Assembly: GCF_907165205.1 (NCBI RefSeq)
Contig: NC_058191.1
Location: 19,734,064 to 19,798,063 of the forward strand
Direction: 5' to 3'
Source: Coccinella septempunctata
Taxonomy: Eukaryota > Arthropoda > Insecta > Coleoptera > Coccinellidae
DNA length: 64,000 nucleotides
In this document: one piece after another, positions 1 through 10,326 of the stretch
How the letters are laid out: each line of letters begins with the position of its first letter
How positions within the stretch are numbered: position 1 is the stretch's first letter
Notes under the pieces: model-generated
What the model was told of the DNA's origin: nothing
The model's database searches: none
The model's input: only the letters and a program-made list of their open reading frames with translations
Translations under genes and position numbers: made by a program

Positions 1-197
1 AATATAAAATGGTAATCGACTCTCGTCGCTTAAATGAAAAAACAATAGCAGAAATCTTGGATAACTTAGGAAAAAGTTGTTATTTTTCAACAATAGATAT
101 GGCGAAAGCCTTTCATCAGATCGAAATGGACCCCAGATTATATCGAGAAAACTGCATTCACAGTGAACAACGGACATTACGAATATCTTCTGTATAA
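1..197 (+). pseudogene. Ty3/gypsy reverse transcriptase fragment
   Basis: The frame from position 9 reads like the start of a gypsy RT: a DSRRLNEKTI-type motif, then FSTIDMAKAFHQIEMDP, which is the RT block containing the first catalytic Asp. The downstream YxDD block is absent because similarity stops near 190 and a stop follows. The element enters from outside the window on the left, so its 5' part is unseen. No LTR is visible here. It is a decayed scrap, not a functional gene. Confidence 0.8.
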
Positions 198-1008
198 ACC
201 ACTATAAGGTTTGTGCGGTACACATAAAGAAAAATTGATAGCAATTTGTATTGCTTGATTCAATTAAATTCAAATTTTCTCAGTGAATAGTTTATTCAAC
301 AGTTGATTTTACAATGAATGTGTCGACTTTCGTTCCACATATGATCATATGAAATTATGCGCATTGCGCAGAAATCTTAGGTATAGGGTGGTCTATACAT
401 AACTGGAAAAACAGAAATAGCAATAATGATTTTAACAATGTCTTTTATGATATAAAACTGAAAACCTACATGATTAACATTTTAAGCATATCTTGTGGAA
501 GAGGAAGAGAAATAATAATTTAAAATTTTTTATGATTCAAACTGAAGCAAGTACATAATTATTATTTTGAATATAACTGGCAAAACAGGAATAGAATTAT
601 ACTTATAGTTATAATGCAAAAAGGGAATATTGGAACTTCAATCTCATAACTAAACTGAATCCAAGTTATCTTAATAAAACCAAGTCGGCCATTTTGTGGG
701 TTACACCATTTATAACTCAAGATTGGATGAACTGTTTGTCATGAAAGATGATTTTTTTGATTCTTCTACAGCCGGGTTAACATAAAATACATTAAAACTC
801 TGAAAAATTTCAAGAATAAAAAAAAAGGAAATATTTATCCTTCTTGCGAATAATGCCAGTAGGTGCCGCTACGGTTGATAGCGTTTTAATGAAAGTATTA
901 TATTTGATATCAAGTCGGTGAACTACATTGTCTGATGATATTATCGCATTTGAGTCCAGGTGTTATTACACCTATCTTTCTACCGAACCCTACGGAAAAT
1001 TTTGTAAT
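198..1008. other. AT-rich stretch without recognisable genes
   Basis: I see no coding sequence or RNA gene. A short diverged direct repeat (ATAACTGGAAAAACAGAAAT near 400 and a close copy near 572) suggests degraded repetitive DNA. The rest is unassigned. Confidence 0.5.
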
Positions 1009-1220
1009 GCCCCCCACAGACTTCGTTCTTTTCCATCCGTTCGAATCGCCGCGATTCGAACCGTCGTTCCAAAAACTCCAAAAACCGATGTGTGTAGTGA
1101 AAAACCGTCGTTCCGAATCGTCGGTTTTTCACCACACACATCGGTTTTTGGCGTTTTTGGAACGACGGTTCGACTCGCGGCGATTCGAACGGATGGAAAA
1201 GAACGAAGTCTGTGGGCTGC
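1009..1220. repeat. Long near-perfect inverted repeat (hairpin)
   Basis: Arms of about 95 bp at roughly 1013-1107 and 1122-1216 are reverse complements with only a few mismatches, separated by a loop of about 14 nt. The outer ends read CCCACAGACTTCG and CGAAGTCTGTGGG. The unit is CpG-rich compared with its AT-rich surroundings. Similar ORF-like translations on both strands (928-1287 +, 980-1228 -) are a by-product of the palindrome. It may be a foldback-type miniature element or a source of hairpin RNA; no transposase or clear target duplication is visible. Confidence 0.85.
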
Positions 1221-1809
1221 ATTAACAATTCGATTTTTGGCTATAGGAGATTCTTATGGAAGTGTCATGTACCTTTACCGAATTTAAAAACCATCAATAT
1301 CGAAAATTATTACCGTCTGTCTGTGAAGCCATCGTAAATGGACTCCATTTCAAATGAATTGATTAAGTATGAAATCACGATTCGAGAGATCTGACCACAA
1401 TTCAAAATAAATTAAATACCAAGACCCAATAACTTATCACGGTCCACAGGTGTTTTCGATGATATGACGCCAGAAGTGCAAGGAAATCCGAATCCCTTTG
1501 ATGATTCGTCGGTTTACCGACATGAGACGGAACGGAATCGAGCTTTTTGAAACGTTTTGAAACAGGATTCGTTATTCGGCGTCGATGAGTGTTTACACCG
1601 CCTGTGCATATTGCGTGCATTGTTCACAAACAGTGCCTTATAATGAAACATTACTTTACCGGCATGTGAGCCCGAGCTCTCTGAAACGTTCGAAAACAGG
1701 GTTTGCGAACTCTGTTCGGCGCCGATGACTGTTTACACCGCCCGAACTACTGTTTGCAAAAACAGTGTTCGCGAATAATGCACGTTTGGTATAATAATGC
1801 GCCTTTAGA
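1221..1809. repeat. Diverged tandem duplication, no gene
   Basis: A block of about 85 bp at 1516-1600 recurs, diverged, at 1658-1740, sharing the features ACCGRCATG, TGAAACGTT and GTTTACACCG. The repeat period is about 142 bp. No credible protein is encoded. The stretch lies just upstream of recognisable Helitron coding sequence and may be part of that element's 5' region or an older insertion. Confidence 0.45.
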
Positions 1810-3749
1810 GCAGATAAACAACCTGTTGGAGCACATGAACGCCAATTCAACGCCCCTACAATGGACGATGTAGCAATCGTGATTGTGGGTGAAAACTTGG
1901 AAACGCGTGATATTGTTGTTATGCGTCGCAATACAGGAGAATTGCAACGAATATATCAAACGCACCATTCATACAATACTCTGGAATACCCGCTAATGTT
2001 TGGAGAGGTGATGATGGATATCATTTCAACATCAAGATGATAAATCCATTGAATGGTGAGAACCTATATTAAAATTTTAAATGTCTACTTAATAGAAATT
2101 TGAATTATTTGATTTTAACCCAGAAAACCACCAAGAAAGTAAGCTCGATGAATTATTATGCATTTCGTTTAATGGTTCGTCCAAATGCTGATAACTATTT
2201 GCTGGGATTTCGTTGATTGTTGCAGCAGCATTGTATGGACATGTATTGTGAAATTAAAACGGAGCACCTCACTTATATCAGAATAAATCAATCTAAACTA
2301 CGTTCAGAGGAATATATTCATTTACGAGATGCAACATCCACTGAAGGAGATGCAGCTAATGTAGGTAGATTGACAATTTTACCAGCAACTTATATTGGCA
2401 GTCCGCATCATATGCATGAATATGCACAAGATGCAATGACATTCGTTCGAAATTATGGTCGTCCTAATTTGTTCATTACATTTACCTGCAAACCAAAATG
2501 GGAAGAAATCACTTAACTGCTTCTTCCCGGACAAACGTCAGTTGATCGACATGACATCACTGCACGAAACAAAAAGTGAAGTCCCTAATGGATTATATTA
2601 CAAAACATCATGCCTTTGGGTATACTCAATGCTGGATGTATTCAATTGAATGGCAAACACGGGGCTTGCCACATGCACACAATCTCATCTGGTTAGTAGA
2701 AAGAATTCGACCAGAACAGATAGATGACGTTATATGTGCCTAGATTCCTGATCATGTGAATGCTTCTGAACTGCATCATATTGTAGTTACTAACATGATT
2801 CATGGACCATGTGGCATCATCAATCCCCAATCACCATGCATGGTAAATGGAAAATGTTCAAAGCGTTATCCAAGAGATTTCACTCCGGACTCTATCACTG
2901 GTAACGATGGTTATCCACTGTATCGCTGTCGATCACCTGAAGATAACGGCAGAACCACCATGAGGAGAGTTAATGGAAATGATGTTATAGTCGATAATTC
3001 TTGGATCGTTCCTTATTCACCACTTCTTTTGAAAACATTCAATTTTCGTGAACAAAATACCAATGATGAGATCACGCAGTATCAAATTGGTCGATATGTC
3101 AGCTGCAACGAGGCAATTTGGCGGATATTTTCATTTCCGATACATGAACTTTGTCCGACTGTTGTACACCTGGCAGTTCATCTGGAAAATGGACACAGAG
3201 TGTATTTCGATTCTACAAATATGGTTCAACGTGCTGAAACACCTTACCTCCAGCAACAACATTGACCGGTTTTTTTCCATATGCCAAAGTGATCCATTTG
3301 CACGAACTTTACTTTACTCTGAGATGTCACGCTATTATACTTGGAATGCTTCTTCAAAGAAATTTCAACGTCGAAGACAAGGTAATGTGGTGCTCAACCA
3401 TCCAGATGTGCGTTCAACTGATGCTCTTGGTCGTATTCACACAGTTCATACGAAAAATGACGAATGTTTCTACTTGCGATTATTGCTGGTGAACGTTCGT
3501 GGGCCGACATCTTTCGAGTCTCTTCGAACTATCGATGGTGTTGTGTATCCAACATTTTGTGCTGCATGTCAAGAGCTCAATTTGCTTGAAAGCGATACTC
3601 ACTGTTATATAACAATCGCTGAAGCAATTGTTTCTGCATCTTCAAGCCAGATTCGCACATTATTTGCCATCATTATTGCGGCATGCTTTCCATCGAATCC
3701 ATGTGAACTGTGGAATAAGTACAAAAATGACATGTCAGAAGACATATAA
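1810..3749 (+). pseudogene. Helitron Rep (N-terminal half), decayed
   Basis: The frames from about 1830 match the Helitron Rep/helicase protein: a FNAPTMDDVAIVIVGEN-type block, RLMVRPNADNYLL, the Helitron-like N-terminal domain (YIRINQSKLRSEEYIHLRDA), then FITFTCKPKW and the HUH motif HAH at about 2672-2680. It is interrupted by an in-frame TGA at 2214-2216, a stop and frameshift near 2516, a TAG near 2741 and a frameshift near 3262. A coding gap at about 3047 joins KTFN directly to NTNDEI. In the family the YxxKY tyrosine motif of the rolling-circle nuclease lies in that gap, so it appears to be deleted. The 68-bp stretch at 2056-2123 looks like extra sequence or an intron. Non-functional. 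Confidence 0.85.
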
Positions 3750-3989
3750 CATCGTATTCGTGTCAAATCAGGCAATCCTAATCTAGGGGTGAATGCGGAG
3801 GTCCATAACCAGGCTTTGATTTTGATCGGAGACCTGTCTCATGTCAGACAGTTTGTTGGTTAAGTTAGGAATACCATCGCCTCATCGTGAAACTAATGAC
3901 GTTTTCAATAGAGAATTGGAACGCGAATGAGAGTATGATCGGGATGCCTTAAACCAATTAGTACAAAAAATGTACCACTATTGAATTCA
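3750..3989 (+). pseudogene. Helitron linker region, highly decayed
   Basis: Between the Rep part and the helicase part only scraps of coding similarity remain, including a segment resembling the conserved 'ALILIED' region (here QALILIGD near 3810). Stops occur in every frame. It belongs to the same Helitron because both flanks do. Confidence 0.5.
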
Positions 3990-5345
3990 CAATAAATGGG
4001 AGTTCATGATAGGATAATGAAGACAATTGAAGAAGGGAATGGCGGCTTATTTTTCCTTGATGCCGCCGGTGAAACTGGTAAAACTTTAGTATCAATAATT
4101 TTAGCCTCTATTCGTGCAAAATCAGAAATTGCAGTAGCAGTCGCTTCTTCTGGGATAGCAGCTACGTTGCTAGAGGGATGCAGAACAACTCATTCTGCGT
4201 TTAAGTTACCGTTAAACCTGCAGACAGTTGAGCAATCAACATGCAATATTGCAAAGCACTAAGCAGTGGCAAAGGTTCTGACTACAAGTAAAATAATTAT
4301 CTGGAATGAATGCACAATGGCACATAAACGAGAATTGGGAGCACTCGATCGGACCATGAAAGCCTTGCGCAATGATTCAAGATGTTTTGGAGGTGCATAC
4401 ATTCTATTCTCTGGTGACTTCCGACAAATATTACCGGTCATTCCAAAATCCACGGCTGCCGATGAAATTAATGCTTGCCTAAAATCATCAACTTTGTGGC
4501 GCTATGTGCAAAAACTACAATTAACTACAAACATGCGAGTTGCATTGTTGAGTGATCCATCCGCCAGAATTTTCTCTGAACAATTGCTGGATATAGGTAA
4601 TGGCCGTGTTCCGGTCGATCAATCAACAGGTTTGATATAATTTCCTCCAAATTCCTGCATCAAGGATGAGCTCATAAACAAAGTATTTTCAAATATGAGT
4701 GCCAACCACAAAAACCTGAATTGGTTGAGTGAACGAGCCATTCTTGCGGCAAAGAACAAAAATATTGATCAGATAAATTTAATCATTCAAAGTGAAATTA
4801 TTGGTCCACTGCATTGTTTTGAATCTGTGGACAGTGCAACAAACGAGAATGAAACTACAAATTATCCTACTGAGTTTTTGAACTCATTGGATTTACCAGG
4901 TTTTCCACCACACAATTTACAACTTAAAGTTGGATCAATTGTCATTATGTTGAGAAATCTTAACCAGCCAAAATTATGCAACGGAACACGTTGGGAGTGA
5001 AACACCTTAAAAGTAACGTGATTCATTGCGCGATACTCAAAGGAAAGTATAAAGGTGAGGAAATTCTTATTCCCAGAATTCCGATGATCGCAAAAAGTAT
5101 GCCATTTGAGTTTAAGAGAATTCAATTTCCCATTCGTCTTTGTTTGCTATGACAATTAACACATCGCAAGGCCAGTTCTTGGGTGTGTGTGGCTTAAATC
5201 AAGAAAATAGTTGTTTTTCTCATAGCCAGTTGTAAGTTGCGTGTTGAAGAGTCAGCCAACCTTCTGCCCTTATTATTCTCGCACCCTGGAAAAAACTGAA
5301 AATGTCGTTCATCACGAGGTGTACTACAATGAAGGAATTGTAAAA
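3990..5345 (+). pseudogene. Helitron PIF1-like helicase domain, decayed
   Basis: The frame starting at 3996 contains a Walker A-like motif AAGETGKT (about 4062-4085; the family usually has GGTGKT), then SSGIAATLLEGCRTTHSAF. After an in-frame TAA at about 4260 it continues with IIWNECTMAHK (Walker B region) and LFSGDFRQILPVIP. A later frame (4695-5000) carries GSIVIMLRNLNQPKLCNGTR, and decayed C-terminal motifs (FEFKRIQFPIRL near 5110) follow. There are several stops and frameshifts. In the intact family this is a superfamily 1B helicase fused to Rep that unwinds DNA during rolling-circle transposition. The 3' end of the Helitron lies near 5345-5370, but I could not fix the canonical CTRR terminus. 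Confidence 0.85.
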
Positions 5346-5370
5346 TATTGAAAACAAAAATTTTTAATAG

Positions 5371-5424
5371 AATAGAATAGTATAGAATTAGAATTAGAAT
5401 AGAACAGAATTAGAATAGAATACT
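5371..5424. repeat. AGAAT-type microsatellite at LINE 3' end
   Basis: Units of AGAAT and AGAATT repeat about ten times. Read on the minus strand it directly follows an AATAAA signal (5427-5432) at the end of the minus-strand LINE, so it is the simple-sequence 3' tail of that element. Confidence 0.75.
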
Positions 5425-7800
5425 GTTTTATTTTTCAAATCATTGTCAGTAGCATGGCATACAAAGAAGAGGAAACAAGTCAAAATTACAAATGATAACA
5501 TTAACAGTAGAAACTTTAGTACAAAAATGTTTCGCAATAACTTTTGAATTCTGATATTGTGTAGGCCTCACATTTAACTATAATCGAAAAAATTGCTCTA
5601 TTGAAAATTCTGAATTCATTCATAGTCCTTATCATTCTCGGCAAGCAGTTTAATAGTTTAATGATCATTCATCCTACGTGTGGCATTGGTATTATTGAGG
5701 TGTTCAGAAGATCGTTTGTTTTTATGAAAAAACAATAATACCCTATATATGTACAAACCTACCATTGTAAGAATGTTATTCCTTCTGAAAACACCCCGAC
5801 AGGATTCTCTTCATTTTGAACATCGTTCTTAGAGCAAGCTTCTGAGTAACAAATACTTGTTTTGACGACGTAATTCTTCCCCAAAAAATAATTCCGTAAG
5901 ACATCAACGATTGAAAGTTAGCGAAATAAACAAGCATCAAAGTTTTATCATCTACTTGGTCTCTTAGAGCTCTTAACATGTATATACTAGAGTTCAACTT
6001 TCCCGACAGCAATTCACAATGTGTTGACCATAAATGACTATCAATGTACAGTCCTAATAGTTTTGTTTGCGAGTTTGTTTGTACTGTACCAGAGCTGAAT
6101 GAGATGCTGTCTGGGGGTGTCAATTTTGAGCGACTATTTGTGAAAAGTAAAATATTTGTCTTTTCACCATTGAGAACTAGGCTGTTCTCAGCACACCACT
6201 TCTCAACCATCAACATAGATCGCATCAAATTGATTACGACTACATCCATATTATCTGACCTCACTATAATATTTGTGTCATCCGCATAAAGGTGTGTTTC
6301 AAGTATTGCCTCTGTTGTGGTGTCCACCTCGTTTGCAACAATTTCGTGGATGATGAAAGGGAAAAGTTTCCAATAATGAGAAAATGTGTCATTATTTGTT
6401 GCACACGATCTTATCAAATCCTCTATATGTGATGGTCCAGAAACTTCTGGTGACTCGAGAACATCAGGAAGGTCATCGATGTACACCAAAAATTCGCCCC
6501 GCCAAGGTACCCTGTGGTACCCCCCTGGTAATGGTTCCCTCCGAAGACATGCTGCATTCATCTTCTTCAATTAAAACATCTACTTGCTTTCTGTTACTGA
6601 GGTAACTCTCAAATAGTTTGAGTGGTATACCTCGTATTCCGTGGTTTTCGACCTTCGAAAGCAAGACCTCATGGTTCACACAATCGAAGGCCTTCGAGAG
6701 GTCCACGAAAAGTCCCGCAAGAACCTCACCATTTTCAATGGAATGCATAATGCCCTGAAGAAACTCGAAAATTGCAGTTTCTGTTCCCTTGCCCTGAGTA
6801 AAACCATGTTGTCTCTCAGATAACACTTTAAACTTCCTGAAAAAGCTCATCATTCGGTTCACCAAAATTTTTTCGAAAATTTATCGAACGATGTAATGAG
6901 ACTAATTGGTCTGTGATTTGTTAGTTCGTTGGGATTCCCTTTTTTGTAGCACGGTCTTACAATCGATTTCTTCAAGCCGTCAGGGAAAATGCCAGATCTG
7001 AATGAACTATTCATTATATAACATAAGGGCTTAACTACATGTAAAATGTGGCGCTTTATCACTGCAATTAGGACTTCATCATATCCGCAGGACTTTTTGT
7101 TGTTCATACTCTTACTGCATTTATAATCTCTGTCTCTAGGACATCAAATAAACAAAAGGAGTTTCTGATACGAGGTTTTTCGCGGACATCAATAGTTTGG
7201 TCGGTATTCAGCTTATTATCGGGTAAAATATTTGACATGTTTATGAAAAAATTATTAAACTTATTCACCAGTTCAGCTCCACTTAGACTTTTATTAACAG
7301 ATATTTCTGATCTTTTATTTTTGTTGGTGGCTTCCCTGACTATATTCCAGGCTGTTTTGGACTTGTTTCCGGAATTTTTTATACGAGAAGAATTCAACAT
7401 TTTTTTATCAGATACAATCGACAAATCGTATACACTTTTTACTTTTTTATATTTTTCAACAAACTCTGGTTTACACTTACTTATAACAAACAGTACATCC
7501 AATTTTTCCTTCAAAGATCGAGTTTTTGCAGTTAAGTTGTTCTTTCTGTTTACAGAAAAATTCACAGATTTCAGCTGAAATGACATACGAAAAATATCAG
7601 TGAACTTCTTTGAAAAGAAGCTCCACATTTCATTGACATTTTCATTGGACATATTATAGAGTTTAGACCAATCTGCCTCTAAAAAAAGTTTTTCAAATAT
7701 TTGATCATTGCTCTCACTATATGATCTTATATTCTTTTTCATAAGTTTACAAACATGAAATTCAGAGTCATGTACAACAACTCGGTACCTACCTATCAAG
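5425..7800 (-). pseudogene. Non-LTR retrotransposon (LINE), 5'-truncated, RT broken
   Basis: On the minus strand, frames 7799-7104, 7107-6859, 6865-6473 and 6570-5776 make up the linker, RT and C-terminal parts of a LINE ORF2. Motifs include GYDEV, NHRPISLITSFDK, the fingers/palm block LFVDLSKAFDCVNHE, RGVPQGT and LYADDTNI (catalytic ADD). The reading frame shifts near 6859 and again just after RGVPQGT (around 6480-6570). The apurinic endonuclease domain is missing, so the copy is 5'-truncated. A polyadenylation signal (AATAAA on the minus strand, 5427-5432) and an AGAAT-rich tail mark the 3' end. It resembles the jockey/CR1 side of LINE diversity; I cannot fix the clade. Not functional. Confidence 0.85.
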
Positions 7801-7816
7801 TAAAGAGAATTCTTTT

Positions 7817-7930
7817 AATGTAAATAACAATGTACATATACCTATTTCAATGTAAATATCAATGTACATATACCTATTTCAATGTAAATAACAATGTACA
7901 TATACCTATTTCAATGTAAATATCAATGTA
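7817..7930. repeat. 32-bp minisatellite, interrupted by a foldback element
   Basis: Units of 32 bp (AATGTAAATAACAATGTACA followed by TATACCTATTTC) start at 7817, 7849, 7881 and 7913. Alternate units carry ATATC instead of ATAAC. The array is broken at 7930 by the foldback element and its next piece (TACATATACCTATTTCAATG) resumes at 9068. Confidence 0.9.
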
Positions 7931-9067
7931 CAGGGTGGGCAAATTTCGATGTTTTAGCACTACAGTTTTTAAACCAGAGGAGATACACAAAATCTGATAC
8001 CCCATTCCCGTTCTCTTTTTCTGAGAAACTAACAAGAGTAGTAGTCATTTTTGGCCACTTTCTTTTGTTTTTGAGTTATAAGCAAAAATTGGAAAAATGG
8101 CGTTATCGAAATAAATTTATATCTCCGCTAATACTGATGATAGAGCTCTGAAATTAAACATTATGCAGGCACTTTTTCACGTAGAATCCAGTGGCGTGCT
8201 CGCCTTTATTGCAGGATTTTTAATTACGAAGCTATGACCCAAAGTTATGTTTTTTTAAATGGGAACACTAGATTTTTATGCAATTTTTTTAAAGCTTAAT
8301 TCTTACTGATTTCAAAAATATATAACATCATATGGTTTGTATCACTATAAATAATAGAAAATGGTCAAAAACCTTTTTTCTCAATAGTTCTATGGTTTCA
8401 ACTTTTGATGAGCACAGAAACATATAGCATCGTATGATTACCACTGTCTCCTTCTATAAGTCCTTTCATTATTATGAGAATTTATGAAATATATCTTGAT
8501 TCAAATTTTGTGAAAATTGGTAAAAAGCATAAAAAGAATGACATTGCCGGATGGAGACTGCTCTTGTTATAGGAAACTCTATTTTTCTGTGCTCGTCAAA
8601 AGTTGAAACCATAGAAATATTGAGAAAAATGGTTTTTCACCATTTTTATTATTTATATATTGATACAAACCATATGATGTTATATATTTTTGATATCAGT
8701 AAAAATTAAGCTCTCAAAAAATTGCACAGAAAACTAGTGTCCTCATTTAGAAAAACATAACTTTGGGTAATAGCTTCGTAATTAAAAATCCTGCTAAAAA
8801 GGCGAGCACGCCACTGGATTCTTCTTACAAAAGTGCCTGTATAATGTTTCAACTCCAGAGCTCTATCATCAGTATTAGCGGAGATATAAATTTATTCCGA
8901 TATCGCCATTTTTCCAATTTTTGCTTATAACTCAAAAACAAAAGAAAGTGGCCAAAAATCACTACTACTATTGTAAGTTTCTCAGAAAAAGAGAACGAGG
9001 ATGGGGTATCAGATTTTGTCTATCTTTAAAAGCTGTAGTGCTAAAACATCGAAATTTGCCCACCCTG
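7931..9067. mobile_element. Palindromic (foldback) MITE with TA target duplication
   Basis: The ends read CAGGGTGGGCAAATTTCGATG-like and its complement, flanked by TA on both sides (7929-7930 and 9068-9069). The left arm (7931-8420) and right arm (8583-9067) are near-complementary over almost 490 bp, around a 162-bp centre. There is no transposase. The TA duplication and CAGGG termini suggest mobilisation by a Tc1/mariner-type transposase (inference). The target is the surrounding 32-bp minisatellite, which resumes exactly after the insert. A partial second copy lies at 27446-27916. Confidence 0.9.
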
Positions 9068-9099
9068 TACATATACCTATTTCAATGCAATTAATTTTT

Positions 9100-9559
9100 T
9101 TTTATTTTATTTTTATTCTTCATGGTATCTTCATCAACCTTACTCGATCATACTTACCCTGTATAACTTTTGAAATGCGCCCCATGGGCCAATGAAGGGG
9201 AGGAACATTACCTTCTTTCAATAGAACTAGCATACCCGTTTCAATATTTGGAAGTGCTTTCTTCCATTTAGGTCTATTTTGTAATTGCAAAAGATACTAT
9301 TTACGCCAATGATTCCAAAAAGTCTGACACATCTTGGAACACAGTCCCAAAATTTTAACTTATTTTGCGGTACTTCTGTTAAAACATGTTCAGGTAATGC
9401 ACTCAATGCTGCTCCGTTGAGAAAATGTAAAGGAGTTAGATTATTGAAATCTGATGGATCTCGAGAGATTTGACAAGGAGATATTGAATTCAATATGGCT
9501 TCAATTTGAACTAGAAAGGTATTGAGTTCTTCATGAGTCAGAGAGCAATCTCCGACTAC
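9100..9559 (-). pseudogene. BEL/Pao integrase C-terminal part and DUF5641-like tail
   Basis: The minus-strand frame 9574-9227 reads VVGDCSLTHEELNTFLVQIEAILNS and SRDPSDFNNLTPLHFLNG, the characteristic end of the BEL/Pao integrase with its final catalytic Glu region. Further down, a second frame carries LLKEGNVPPLHWPMGRI (about 9160-9225), the DUF5641-type C-terminal module. Frameshifts separate the parts. It joins the integrase segment at 10327 once the 763-bp insert at 9562-10324 is discounted. No BEL LTR was found beyond 9100. Confidence 0.85.
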
Positions 9560-9561
9560 TA

Positions 9562-10324
9562 AAGGGTGTTTCAAATTACGCGTTTTTTTAGAAATAAATA
9601 AAATACATAATTTTCAATCGTTTTCAAAAACTGTTTATTGGTAATTGAAGTATCAGTTATGACATTTATGTACGAAAAATAATATCTGCCAATTGGCCTC
9701 CTCTTGCAGCTGTAGAGACGTCCACTCTTTTGTTTAAATTTTCAATGAAATTTTGACATATTTGAGGCTCTAAACTCACTAATGACACGAATTATTTCAT
9801 TCTTTAGTTCAGGAATCGATTGTGGATTATTCTTATAAACCTGGCTTCTCACATAAACCCCAAAGAAAAAAGTCCAACGGTGTCAAATCACATGATCTTG
9901 GTTGCCAATTGACATCAGCGTTTCTGGACATTATTCGTCCAGGAAATTATTGTTTCAATAAATCAATTTGTCATTTGCAAAGTGAGGTGTTGAAACCAAA
10001 TGTCCTCTTTATCAATATTCTGGTCACAAAAATTCGATTATCACCGAACTGGTCTCTTGAAATTTGAATAATTCGACCAACAGTGCTTTCAGATGGACCA
10101 TAATGTAAACCATAAAATTCACGTAATTTTCTAGAAACACTTTTCACAGAACGCTGATTTTCATGAAATAATTTAACAATTTGAACGCATGTTGTATCGT
10201 GTACGAAGCCATTTTTATGAATGTCGTACATCGTACGTTTCAAATGTCAAAATACCCAGACGAATTAGGTGCGCCATCTATATTTCATTTATTTAAAAAA
10301 AACCGCGCAATTTGAAATACCCTT
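9562..10324 (-). mobile_element. Tc1/mariner-superfamily element, internally deleted
   Basis: Terminal inverted repeats (AAGGGTGTTTCAAATTACGCG at 9562; complement of AAAGGGTATTTCAAATTGCG at the right end) are flanked by TA duplications (9560-9561, 10325-10326). The minus-strand frame 10243-9971 has an N-terminal helix-turn-helix like DUF4817 proteins (VQIVKLFHENQRSVKSV, PSESTVGRII). The C-terminal part (CDLTPLDFFLWGYV, about 9830-9890) carries the region around the last catalytic acidic residue. The central transposase core is missing, so the copy is non-autonomous. It sits inside the BEL integrase. Confidence 0.8.
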
Positions 10325-10326
10325 TA

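Noticed and set aside
928..1287. 119-codon ORF and its mirror on the other strand
   Set aside because: Produced by the long hairpin; the translation repeats itself in reverse and has no domain.
2056..2123. Spliceosomal intron in the Helitron gene
   Set aside because: GT...AG ends exist, but joining there does not keep the phase of the following coding block, so an insertion or decay is as likely.
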